From: Phlegmacium glaucopus
Taxonomy: Eukaryota > Basidiomycota > Agaricomycetes > Agaricales > Cortinariaceae
Reading direction: 5' to 3'
Length of the DNA stretch: 14,193 nucleotides
Assembly (NCBI GenBank): GCA_015039465.1
Contig: MU130362.1
Location: 490,968-505,160, forward strand
The notes beneath the pieces were generated by a model. That model had not been told where the DNA came from, made no database searches, and worked only from the letters and a program-made list of their open reading frames with translations. A program made the position numbers and the translations under genes. Shown piece after piece: positions 6,427 through 13,612 of this stretch (its first letter is position 1; every line of letters starts with the position of its first letter).

Positions 6427-8177
6427 ATGCCTCGCCAACCTCATCAACGAGCCCATTACACCAAAGTACTTAGCGCCTTGCGCAAAACGGAACTAGTCCG
6501 ACTGGCAGACGATTTTGGAGTACTCGCTGAAGGCTCCGTCGTTGAAATTCGCTCACGGCTCAAGATACATTTAGACGAAAATCGAGAAAATCTTTTTCGC
6601 AATCCCATGTACAGGGCGCTTTATCCAAGGCGTCAACACCGGGGACCTCAGCCTCCCTTAGCAGCACCTCAGCCCGAAATTGGAACACCATCCGTCAGGA
6701 TGTCAATTTCCCCAGAGCCGTCAAACCATTCCGCGGCTTCATGGGGTGGTATCGTAGACCCCCATTTTCAGTCGCCACCAATCACTCCTCCTCGTCATCA
6801 CACTCCTGCATACTCTATGAATTCCATAGACAGGTACTCCCCTGTACCACAGCATGAAGCTGCTATCGAACGTAAGCAATTTTCTTTGATTTGTCATCTT
6901 ACATACAAATATTTTTATGCATATTATCCACTTGATTGATATTTCGGTTGAACTATAATTCAACCGCGAGGATATGAACATCCAATCTTTTGCCATTCAT
7001 AGGCCATCAAGGATACATATATATAATTTCTTTTATTATTATAAAGTCACCCATTTATGCTTTTATTAACTACTATATTATCATAGTCCCAGTTGATGCA
7101 TTACATGCTATTCCTGACGAGCCGGTCTTCGCACCCGCCATCGTCCCAGCTCTGCACGCTGCTATCGTGGAAACTCCACATCAATCCAGTAACACCCCTC
7201 TCCGTAAACGGCCATCGCGCATTCCTGGCTTTACAGCCAATAATGCCGCGTTTCTTGTTCCCGATCATATTCGGAAGAAATTCGTGGACGGTTGGAATTC
7301 CCATGTTCCACTCACGTATCTAACCGACAAAGGATGCATCTTCAAAAGTAAAGTGATTAATACCTCACACGACTTAATTACTATTGACGAATCAAATGGT
7401 CGAATCATGTCCACTGCAAAGCCACTATCCGACGATGGAGAACTCGATATCACCTTCGATGAATGGCACCAGGCATGGAGACGCCTCCACGATCTCATTG
7501 GTACCTTCTTGCCAGACGAAGCTGGAATGTGGCAGGCCCATTATTTGTTTATACTAAACAACGATAACAGGGCCGAGATGTGGCCTCTTTATCTTGCTTA
7601 TGACATTGAGATTCGAAAACGAGCCACACAATTCCCTATCGACCCTTCACAATTCTCTATAGGCATATGGAACGATCTAGAGACTCGCTACATGGCTAAA
7701 AAAGTATACACACAAGTTCAAACCGATTTGAGGTCTCAATCGGCTCATGCTGGCCCATCCAATATAAATCACTCTCCTTCCCACTCTCGTTTCCATCCAT
7801 ATACCTATCAAAACAATGAACACGCTCAATTTTCAGCACGAGGTTCCTTTCGAGGCCAGCCATCCCGAAACCTATCCCAACGTTTCGCACAATCAAACCA
7901 TGCTAAAGCAGGAAGATGCATTTTCTGCGGCGACACCACTAAATCTCACATCTCTCGGAACTGCACCGCTGTCAACCTCGTCAACGGCACACCATGCCAC
8001 TTACTTAAACTCGGACCAGCCGGCTCTAGACAGGACAAAGCAGGAAAACTATATTGTTTCGCCTGGAATGGATTCTCTGGCTGCGACCAGAACCCATCCT
8101 GTCAACGAGGCGAACACTGGTGCTCCCTGTGCGGCACCAAAACTCACAATGCCCAACAATGTGGATCCGCTTCGTGA
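6427..8177 (+). CDS. gag: gag-like nucleocapsid protein with SAP-like domain and zinc fingers
   Basis: ORF1 of the retrotransposon, presumed to package element RNA. The proposed join is 6427-6871 plus 7087-8177 (511 aa). The ATG at 6427 has A at -3 and follows a pyrimidine-rich leader. Residues about 15-50 resemble a SAP DNA-binding motif (LSALRKTELVRLADDFGVL, then GSVVEIRSRLKIHL). A P/S/H-rich linker follows. The C-terminal part has three cysteine clusters: CIFCGDTTKSHISRNC (CX2CX6HX4C), a CCCH-like CX8CX5CX4H in CFAWNGFSGCDQNPSCQRGEH, and a canonical zinc knuckle CSLCGTKTHNAQQC (CX2CX4HX4C). The middle segment (FDEWHQAWRRLHDLIGTFLPDE, spanning about 7450-7520) has a capsid-like helical look but no motif I can name. 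The acceptor could be at 7086, 7092 or 7002, all of which keep frame. The last 362 nt also encode the start of the RT ORF in another frame. Confidence 0.75.
6872..7086 (+). other. putative intron in gag
   Basis: GTAAGC at 6872 is a good donor and TATCATAG ends at 7086; the alternative acceptor CCCAG ends at 7092. Joining splits one codon after its first base and keeps the gag frame. The removed 215 bp is much more AT-rich than both sides, and unspliced reading would meet a stop at 6937-6939. At 215 bp it is longer than the 48-68-bp introns elsewhere in this window. A shorter 6872-7002 version also keeps frame but would add an Ile/Tyr-rich stretch. Confidence 0.6.
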
Positions 8178-9819
8178 ATTTTTTCCGATAGTAACTCCCT
8201 TCCTCCCAGATGAGTGGGAGAAGGTGCTACATAATATAAATGTAAATAGCTCTTACCAAGACATTCCCCAATACTTAAGATCCGGATTCGACATGGGTGT
8301 TTATAATTCACCATCTATTACTTTCACACCGCCTAATCACAGCTCAGCTACATCACAACCCGATATCGTACTAGCACATATAAACAAAGAACTCTCGCTC
8401 AAACGCTATACAGGGCCATTCTCCCGCTCCAGACTAGAACACATCATAGGACCGTTCAGATCCTCGCCATTAGGAATTGTTCTAAAACCACATACCACCG
8501 ATGAATTCAGAGTTGTCCAAGACTTCTCCTTCCCTCGCAACGATCCACTACTATCCTCCGTAAACACAGAAATTGATATGGAAAAATTCAAATGTGATTG
8601 GGGGACTTTCGACGACATCAGGAAAATCGTAGTCAATGCCCCTGCTGGGACTGAAGCGGCAACGCTAGATGTTGATGCTGCATATCGTCGATGCCCAATC
8701 ATTCCATCACAACAACAAAATTTCATTATCCATTGGAACAACTTATTCTACATTGACCATGACGCCCCTTTCGGTGCCGCAAGTTCAGGAGGAGTATTCG
8801 GTAAAATGGCCGACACCATGACAGTAGTATCAACAGCAAAAAGTTTCGAACCGGTTAAAAATTGGGTCGACGACTTCGTATACTTCCGCTACCCGCTCGA
8901 TTCATCGACAGACACACTCGTTTTTCCATATTCATTACAAGATCTATACGATCTAGCAAACCAGCTGGGCTGGCCATGGAAAGAATCTAAGACCAAACCA
9001 TTTGCTTCAAGTTTCAAATACTTAGGCTTCATTTGGGATATTCCATCCAAATCTGTCGAAATCCCACAGGATAAAAAGACACGTTATTTACTAAAGCTCG
9101 AACCCTGGATATCAGGAAACAAATTTACTTTAAAAGACGTGGAATCGTTGCAAGGGACCCTCGTCCACTGCTCATTAGCACTCCCACAGGGTCGTTCGCG
9201 CTTACCAGCAATTTCTCGATTCGCATCTTCTTTCGCTCATACACATTCCTCCTTCGCACGCAAAACACCCAATTCGAGCGTCTTATCTGATGTACGATGG
9301 TGGCAAGAACAACTTTCACTCACTTTTTGCGGTTCAACTCTGGCGTCACCTCCACAAGAATCCAAAACTGAGTTTTGGGTCGATGCATCCTCCTCTTGGG
9401 GTATTGGTGTCGTATTCAACGGAGAATGGGATTCTTGGAGATTAAAAGACGGATGGAATAAAAACAGCCGAAATATTGGTTGGGCCGAATTCATCGCTAT
9501 CGAAATTGGTTTATTGCTCGCTATCTTTCGTGGTTTCTCCAACATACATTTCCTCATAAAGTCAGATAATCAAGGAGTTATCCACGCCATAGAAGGAGGA
9601 AAATCTCGAAGCCCAGAACAAAATGCCGTCTTACAACGGATTACTCTACTTTTAAGCACTCATAGTATTTGGATATCATCACTTTATGTTCCATCTTCCA
9701 CAAACATCGCCGACAAGCCTTCTCGAGGTCTACCTATACCTAACATACCCCGTAGTCCAGACACGTTCGAATTACCTGCAGTTCTGACACCTTTTTTATC
9801 TCTCACTTTATTACCTTAA
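7816..9819 (+). CDS. reverse transcriptase-RNase H of YR retrotransposon
   Basis: A 667-aa polyprotein that would copy element RNA into DNA and remove the RNA strand. Residues 1-120 overlap the gag zinc-finger coding region and look like low-complexity linker. The RT domain spans about 195-460: EFRVVQDFSFP (template-side motif), ATLDVDAAYR with catalytic D285, FGAASSGGVFGKM (motif B), NWVDDF with catalytic D352-D353 (VDD instead of the usual YxDD), and FKYLGFIWD in the thumb-side motif. The RNase H domain spans about 518-637, with WVDASS (D523), GWAEFIAIEIG (E558), KSDNQG (D584) and NIADKPSRG (D633), so all four expected acidic residues are present. The first ATG is taken as start; initiation inside gag RNA or a frameshift from gag are both possible. 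No stop or frameshift interrupts it. Confidence 0.9.
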   Translation: MNTLNFQHEVPFEASHPETYPNVSHNQTMLKQEDAFSAATPLNLTSLGTAPLSTSSTAHHATYLNSDQPALDRTKQENYIVSPGMDSLAATRTHPVNEANTGAPCAAPKLTMPNNVDPLREFFPIVTPFLPDEWEKVLHNINVNSSYQDIPQYLRSGFDMGVYNSPSITFTPPNHSSATSQPDIVLAHINKELSLKRYTGPFSRSRLEHIIGPFRSSPLGIVLKPHTTDEFRVVQDFSFPRNDPLLSSVNTEIDMEKFKCDWGTFDDIRKIVVNAPAGTEAATLDVDAAYRRCPIIPSQQQNFIIHWNNLFYIDHDAPFGAASSGGVFGKMADTMTVVSTAKSFEPVKNWVDDFVYFRYPLDSSTDTLVFPYSLQDLYDLANQLGWPWKESKTKPFASSFKYLGFIWDIPSKSVEIPQDKKTRYLLKLEPWISGNKFTLKDVESLQGTLVHCSLALPQGRSRLPAISRFASSFAHTHSSFARKTPNSSVLSDVRWWQEQLSLTFCGSTLASPPQESKTEFWVDASSSWGIGVVFNGEWDSWRLKDGWNKNSRNIGWAEFIAIEIGLLLAIFRGFSNIHFLIKSDNQGVIHAIEGGKSRSPEQNAVLQRITLLLSTHSIWISSLYVPSSTNIADKPSRGLPIPNIPRSPDTFELPAVLTPFLSLTLLP

Positions 9820-9861
9820 TTACAATGATTACTAATATTATCTCTTCTCATACCATTTATT

Positions 9862-11041
9862 ATGCGTTCGTTAACAACTTCATCTGCCAACGCTCATTCT
9901 ACCTATTAATGCTAATTCCACCTATAATACCTCGCCTGCCTCTACTAGTAACCTACCCACGTCGTTGACAGCAGCATCGAGCCACACACAACATCATCCC
10001 ATTCTTTTCCAAACACCAACCCTCTTGCAGACCCATAATCAACTACATAACCACCATTTATCCATCAAAACACAACAACACATCTACAATGTCTTACAAA
10101 AAGGATGGGCTGATGTCACCATAAACCATTATTCTAGCACAATACAAGAGTTCGCACGTTTCTGTGATTCAGAAAACATACCAAACCACCTACGATTACC
10201 TGCCGACGAGTTCGTCTTATGTGCATTCGCAGCATCAAGCGCAGGAAGACACGCAGGAAATACCGCGAGAGGAAGAATCTCAGCCATCAAGACATGGCAC
10301 ACTATTCACAACATTGAATGGAAAGGCAGCACACGCCTTCGTTACGTTCTAAACGGTGTTGACCGTCTTGCTCCAGCTAAGTCTACAAAACCACCACGTA
10401 TACCTATCAATATCACCATGCTATCACACCTCGTCAACGCACTCAATTTATTAGACCCTCTAGACGCAGCATTCGCGGCCTGCGCAGTCACTGCCTTTTG
10501 GGGGCAATGTCGCTTAGGCGAGCTATTACCCTCTCGTATTGCCGACTCATCCACTCTCGTGCTACCATCTCATACCGACCTTAAAAGATCCCCTCGTAAC
10601 CCATCAGCCTACATGCTCCATTTGCCACACACGAAAACCCACCACCGAGGACAAGACGTGGTCATTGTCGAGCAACGAGACCCCATTAACCCCATTTCGC
10701 TATTAAAGAACCACCTACATATAAGTCATACCCCGCACACACTCCCCCTGTTCGCTTACGCTACCCACGAAGGCCATCGTTCATTCACCAAAAAGACTTT
10801 CCTTCAACGCTGCAACCACATTTGGCAATCTCTAGGATATCCGCACATGACTGGCCACTGCTTCCGCATTGGTGGCACCACGGAATTACTCATCGCAGGG
10901 ACACCCCCTGACGTAGTCAAAGCCATGGGTTGATGGTCTTCGGATTCCTTCCACCGATATTGGAGAGCACTCGACGACATAGTCCCTCAACACGTCCGCA
11001 ACTTGTCAATCAATCCACGAAGGCGACATCATACTACCTGA
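9862..11041 (+). pseudogene. tyrosine recombinase of YR retrotransposon, broken by TGA and a frame change
   Basis: The recombinase would integrate the element DNA by a phage-integrase-type reaction. One frame is open from 9875 to 10933, has no ATG until well inside (near residue 152 of the long frame), and shows an N-terminal SAM-like part, then QCRLGELLPS (catalytic Arg, codon 10511), HTKT, and GHCFRIGGTTELL (catalytic His codon 10856 and Arg codon 10865). The frame then hits TGA at 10931-10933. Directly after, in the same frame, comes WSSDSFHRYWR with the catalytic Tyr codon at 10958-10960, and the frame ends at TGA 11039-11041. Many family members have Arg at the TGA position, so CGA to TGA is the simplest explanation. 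The best start is the ATG at 9862, which is one frame off; a 19-bp imperfect tandem duplication at 9889-9926 would account for the shift. Without readthrough the product lacks its nucleophile. Confidence 0.88.
9889..9926. repeat. 19-bp imperfect tandem duplication at recombinase start
   Basis: AACGCTCATTCTACCTATT (9889-9907) is followed directly by AATGCTAATTCCACCTATA (9908-9926), 15 of 19 identical. Nineteen is not a multiple of three, and the duplication lies exactly where the S/T-rich start frame (ATG at 9862) must pass into the recombinase frame. Confidence 0.55.
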
Positions 11042-11607
11042 AACCGCCGTTTGGGGGCTAGACGATGGTGTCACCGTCGTCTGGGCGATTTGGGGGTTAG
11101 CCACCGGCACCCCATCGGTCCGAGCCCTAGAGCTTTTCAACAACCTTTTGCCCGTCAAAACTCTTCACCCAACCTCACTACTGACAGGTATATTTACTTA
11201 TATACTTAGCACCTCTTGCAGCGCGAACAAGTGTTCGAGAAGTTCGTGGCTGTCCATCATTGATTAGTACATCTATCTGGCTAATTGCTGGCAGATGGTT
11301 GCAAACAGAATAGCCATAATAATAACGAATACTAGTAGCCGCTTCTCATAGGTAAGGTTGGTGAGACGTCCACAGTTCATTTGTACTTTGATCTTCGAAG
11401 CCCATTGTTTGGCATCAGCGCGTGAACTTCTCATCAGCATGAATCATTGTCAACGAAGATGGTCACCGTCAATCCTGGGGCTGCTGGACATGAGGCAACC
11501 ACCAGGCTGTACAGGACCCTGGTATATTGATCTTATATGTTTAAATGGCTGGTTAGTTTTTATGGACAGTTCTGTGTGAGGGCTGCCACCATCAATAACA
11601 CTACTTT
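11042..11607. other. 3' flank of retroelement; no gene recognised
   Basis: The first 130 bp is GC-rich with two similar strings (GATGGTGTCACCGTCGTCTG flanked by TTTGGGGGCTAG and TTTGGGGGTTAG), which may belong to the element's 3' untranslated or terminal repeat region. GTATAT...TTGCAG at 11198-11235 looks like a very short intron but joins nothing recognisable. At 11241-11266, CGTGGCTGTCCATCATTGATTAG resembles the two blocks upstream of gag. A 73-codon frame at 11358-11579 has no motif I know, though it could be an upstream exon of the integrase-like relic that follows. Confidence 0.45.
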
Positions 11608-12054
11608 GAACTTTCGGAAATGACATACATATTCAGAATGGCGACACATAGTGTTATCTTATTGAGTGCAAGTATGTTTGCAAATTCAGTCCAAGTTCTA
11701 GAACAAATCAGGGGCATTCATAATACACCATTTGAAGGGCTATGGCATTGGTTCTTTTTTTCTGCTATAGACATCAAGGAGGCCATCCAAGAAGGGAAAG
11801 CCACCAGCATATACAATCCTGGGGATCCTATTCATCTGTATGTCATCTTGTTAATTGCTTTGTCGCACCTCAATATTGAAAGTATAAATACATAGACAAC
11901 TATTCAATTGGATCTGACCATGGATTCTCCAATGTCAGCTCAACAAGTTTGTTGTTGAATATTGGAACAATCACAAGATTACCAGAGTACAAAACCTAAT
12001 ATGTCAGGACAGACACCGAGTCGACATGCGTTCACGGAGGACCCCGGGAAATAG
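11608..12054 (+). pseudogene. integrase-core-like protein, decayed C-terminal part
   Basis: The remnant resembles the end of a DDE/rve-type integrase-core protein family that, from memory, is common in Agaricomycetes. In order: SEMTYIF, IRGIHNTPFEGLWHWFF (a HNTPIE-LW motif in which the Glu would be the third acidic catalytic residue), IDIKEAIQEGKA, SIYNPGDPIHL; an intron at 11838-11895 (58 bp, GTATGT...CATAG); then QLFNWI-stop-PWILQCQLNKF, VVEYWNNHKI, and, one frame over, KPNMSGQTPSRHAF to a stop at 12052-12054. The intron join keeps frame exactly. Defects are a TGA at 11915-11917 where the family has Trp, and a single-base loss in an A-run near 11991. The N-terminal half, with the other catalytic Asp residues, was not found. 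Host-domesticated gene or transposon origin cannot be told apart here. Confidence 0.7.
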
Positions 12055-12071
12055 GCCAATCGGAAGGGTCC

Positions 12072-12220
12072 AAATCCAGACAGGATTTGATGTTTTTTGA
12101 CCGACAGCCTGGGATCAATCCAGACAAGATTTGCCAAAAAAAAATAGGCAGCCAGTGCCGGAATCCAGACAAGTTTGAGGAAATTAGGATAGGTTAGGTT
12201 GCCTATCCGGACAACCCTCA
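12072..12220. repeat. about 44-bp tandem repeat with AATCCAGACAAGATTTG core
   Basis: AATCCAGACAGGATTTG (12073), AATCCAGACAAGATTTG (12117), AATCCAGACAAGTTTG (12162) and a weaker TATCCGGACAA (12205) are spaced 44, 45 and 43 bp; sequence between cores is not conserved. Just upstream, AATAGGCCAATCGGAAGGGTC (12050-12070) resembles the centre of the MITE at 5481. It may be a subterminal repeat region of an unrecognised DNA transposon. Confidence 0.6.
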
Positions 12221-12406
12221 GGAAGCTAAATATACTATAATATAGTGTAGTCTGGTTCGATTCCCCCTCTGATTTTTTCTTTCTTTTTTGTATGTTATTC
12301 TGGACTTAAAATAATAATAATTTTTTTGTAAAACAAAGATTTGGAGAAGGCCATCTCTCAGTTAGGCATTCTTGACCCGTTTACTTGTAGACAATAGGAT
12401 ACACTC

Positions 12407-12592
12407 TGTTGGAATTTATCGAACCCAGTAGTTAAGTAGTTGATAATATTATTCACATTTGGCCAGCGCGGGTCTAGCGCCTTGCAAACGAGTGAGTAAA
12501 ACGGTACACTACTACTACTACTCATATCCTATAGTGCTTACTAATCATTCCTAATTGGGAAGACCTTTTCTAATGCTCGAAAATATTCAACA
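12407..12592 (-). repeat. LTR, left copy
   Basis: Differs from the right copy by about four substitutions, one extra 3-bp CTA unit in a short (CTA)n tract, and a 4-bp TTCA near its end that the right copy lacks. It starts TGTTGGAA and ends TTCAACA, so this copy keeps the fuller inverted terminal pair. Confidence 0.9.
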
Positions 12593-12860
12593 CACCCCCT
12601 CGAGCATTGCAAAGCTCGAAACTATGCACCCCCATAAACCAATAATAACCATCCCCCAACCCATGAGAGATCTGAGTAAGCCTAGTTTGTGGCAAAAATC
12701 AAGTGATGAGGTGAAAAACGAGTGTTGATGATTTGAATGAAATGAATGTAGCCAATGGATGAAAGAATGTGTTGTAGTGTGTCTGTGGTGCCTCGAGGTG
12801 TGAAAGGAATTGTTTGAGAATGAAAAAACTGTGTTGTTACGAACTCGTTCAGCGGTGTTG

Positions 12861-12936
12861 GCACTTGCCCCCATTCTGAGTGGTCAGAGGTGCATCTTGC
12901 ACTTGCCCTCAACTCGGGTGGTCAGAGGTGTTGCAC
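12861..12936. repeat. 38-bp tandem duplication inside the TRIM
   Basis: GCACTTGCCC...GTGGTCAGAGGTG at 12861-12898 repeats at 12899-12936, with a GCACTT start of a third copy after it. The middle of the unit has diverged (CCATTCTGA versus TCAACTCGG). It adds to the evidence that the internal region is non-coding. Confidence 0.75.
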
Positions 12937-13224
12937 TTAACGGTTCCAACCCTTCCCCATCTTCCAATCCAACCTTCAAACCCTCCTCTGCACAATCTGA
13001 TCCTAAACCTCCCAACCATCTCCCAACAGCAACCTGCTGCTCCCTAGGTAAATGCTGGTGAGTGTTGTTGTGATCCCTTGAGTGCTTCTGAGTGGTGAGG
13101 ACTTCGAAATGCCTGCAAGTCAAACAGGGCTTCGATCGTCGAGATTGCGAACGTCGAGTACTGAGTTCCAATTCCGAGACTTCGAACCGGCTTTTTAGGA
13201 TGGGTGCCACCCGCCACTCGTTTG

Positions 13225-13403
13225 TGTTGGAATTTATCGAACCCAGTAGTTAAGTAGTTGATAATATTATTCACGTTTGGCCAGCGCGGGTCTAGCGCCT
13301 TGCAAACGAGTGAGTAAAACGGTACACTGCTACTACTCATATCCTATTGTGCTTACTAATCATTCCTAATCGGGAAGACCTTTTCTAATGCTCGAAAATA
13401 ACA
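13225..13403 (-). repeat. LTR, right copy
   Basis: About 97% identical to the left copy over 179 bp. In the inferred minus orientation this is the 5' LTR. The adjoining internal minus-strand sequence (CAAACGAGTGGCGGGTGGCA) does not match a primer-binding site that I recognise. Confidence 0.9.
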
Positions 13404-13415
13404 TTCTCTATCATA

Positions 13416-13521
13416 GTGAGGAATGATCGTAGATTAGAATACAGTCTTTGAGACAACGATCAGTGTGACAAGAGTGACTAGCTTCTTTCTCTCGCTAACT
13501 ATCACTCTTGACATTCCTCAC
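13416..13521. repeat. nested inverted repeats upstream of the terminal ORF
   Basis: GTGAGGAATG (13416-13425) is the exact complement of CATTCCTCAC (13512-13521). Inside it, CAAGAGTGA (13469-13477) pairs exactly with TCACTCTTG (13502-13510), with CTAG-C/G-CTA beginning the inner loop. The region could fold as one interrupted cruciform and lies about 90 bp before the ATG at 13613. It may be the terminus of an element or a foldback remnant. Confidence 0.7.
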
Positions 13522-13612
13522 TCGCTGTCATCTTTAATTTTTGCATTCGAGAAATAAATTCATCGAGTATCCTATACACTTAGAAGAGATATAAATTCTA
13601 ATTATCAAAATC

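Larger units (their letters stand above)
6427..11041 (+). mobile_element. Ngaro/DIRS-type tyrosine-recombinase retrotransposon (coding body)
   Basis: Three consecutive same-strand reading regions give the order gag-like protein, reverse transcriptase-RNase H, tyrosine recombinase, which defines YR retrotransposons. No aspartic protease, DDE integrase or methyltransferase domain is seen, and only about 40 bp separates the RT/RH stop from the likely recombinase start. Absence of the methyltransferase-like domain favours Ngaro over classical DIRS. Such elements are expected to have split direct repeats (Ngaro, PAT) or inverted termini (DIRS); I could not identify them, so the limits given are only those of the coding body and the real element is longer. 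RT and RNase H look intact, while the recombinase carries an internal stop and a 5' frame change, so the copy is probably dead or dependent on a helper copy. Confidence 0.85.
12407..13403 (-). mobile_element. TRIM-like non-autonomous LTR retrotransposon
   Basis: Two direct repeats of about 180 bp (12407-12592 and 13225-13403) bracket 632 bp with no recognisable gag or pol. Both start TGTTGGAATTTATCG and end in CAACA or TAACA, giving TG...CA-type ends with an inverted TGTTG/CAACA. The orientation is inferred as minus: on that strand the sequence directly before the LTR at 12592 is GAGGGGGTG, a good polypurine tract, and the LTR then begins TGTTGAATATTTTCG, in the style of Copia elements. I could not identify a primer-binding site next to the other LTR. 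Target duplications are not clear (CACTC before, TTCTC after). Total about 1 kb, as in terminal-repeat retrotransposons in miniature. Confidence 0.8.

Noticed and set aside
6301..9885. Shared TTAACAACTTCAT string upstream of gag (6308) and near the recombinase start (9871)
   Set aside because: Thirteen matching bases in AT-rich sequence with poor matching flanks; not enough to call an internal repeat.
9819..9965. Methyltransferase-like domain expected in DIRS elements
   Set aside because: The gap between RNase H and recombinase is too short and no such motif is seen; this was used instead as support for a Ngaro-like type.
11198..11235. Intron-like GTATAT...TTGCAG sequence
   Set aside because: Only about 38 bp, with no coding frame recognised on either side.
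12250..12285. A GGTTCGATTCC string followed by a T-run, like a tRNA B-box and pol III terminator
   Set aside because: Only two of five T-stem pairs form, and no matching acceptor stem, anticodon arm or A-box was found upstream. At most a degraded tRNA-derived sequence.
12587..13340. Several open frames inside the TRIM
   Set aside because: They conflict with each other, cross LTR borders and a tandem duplication, and show no gag or pol motif.
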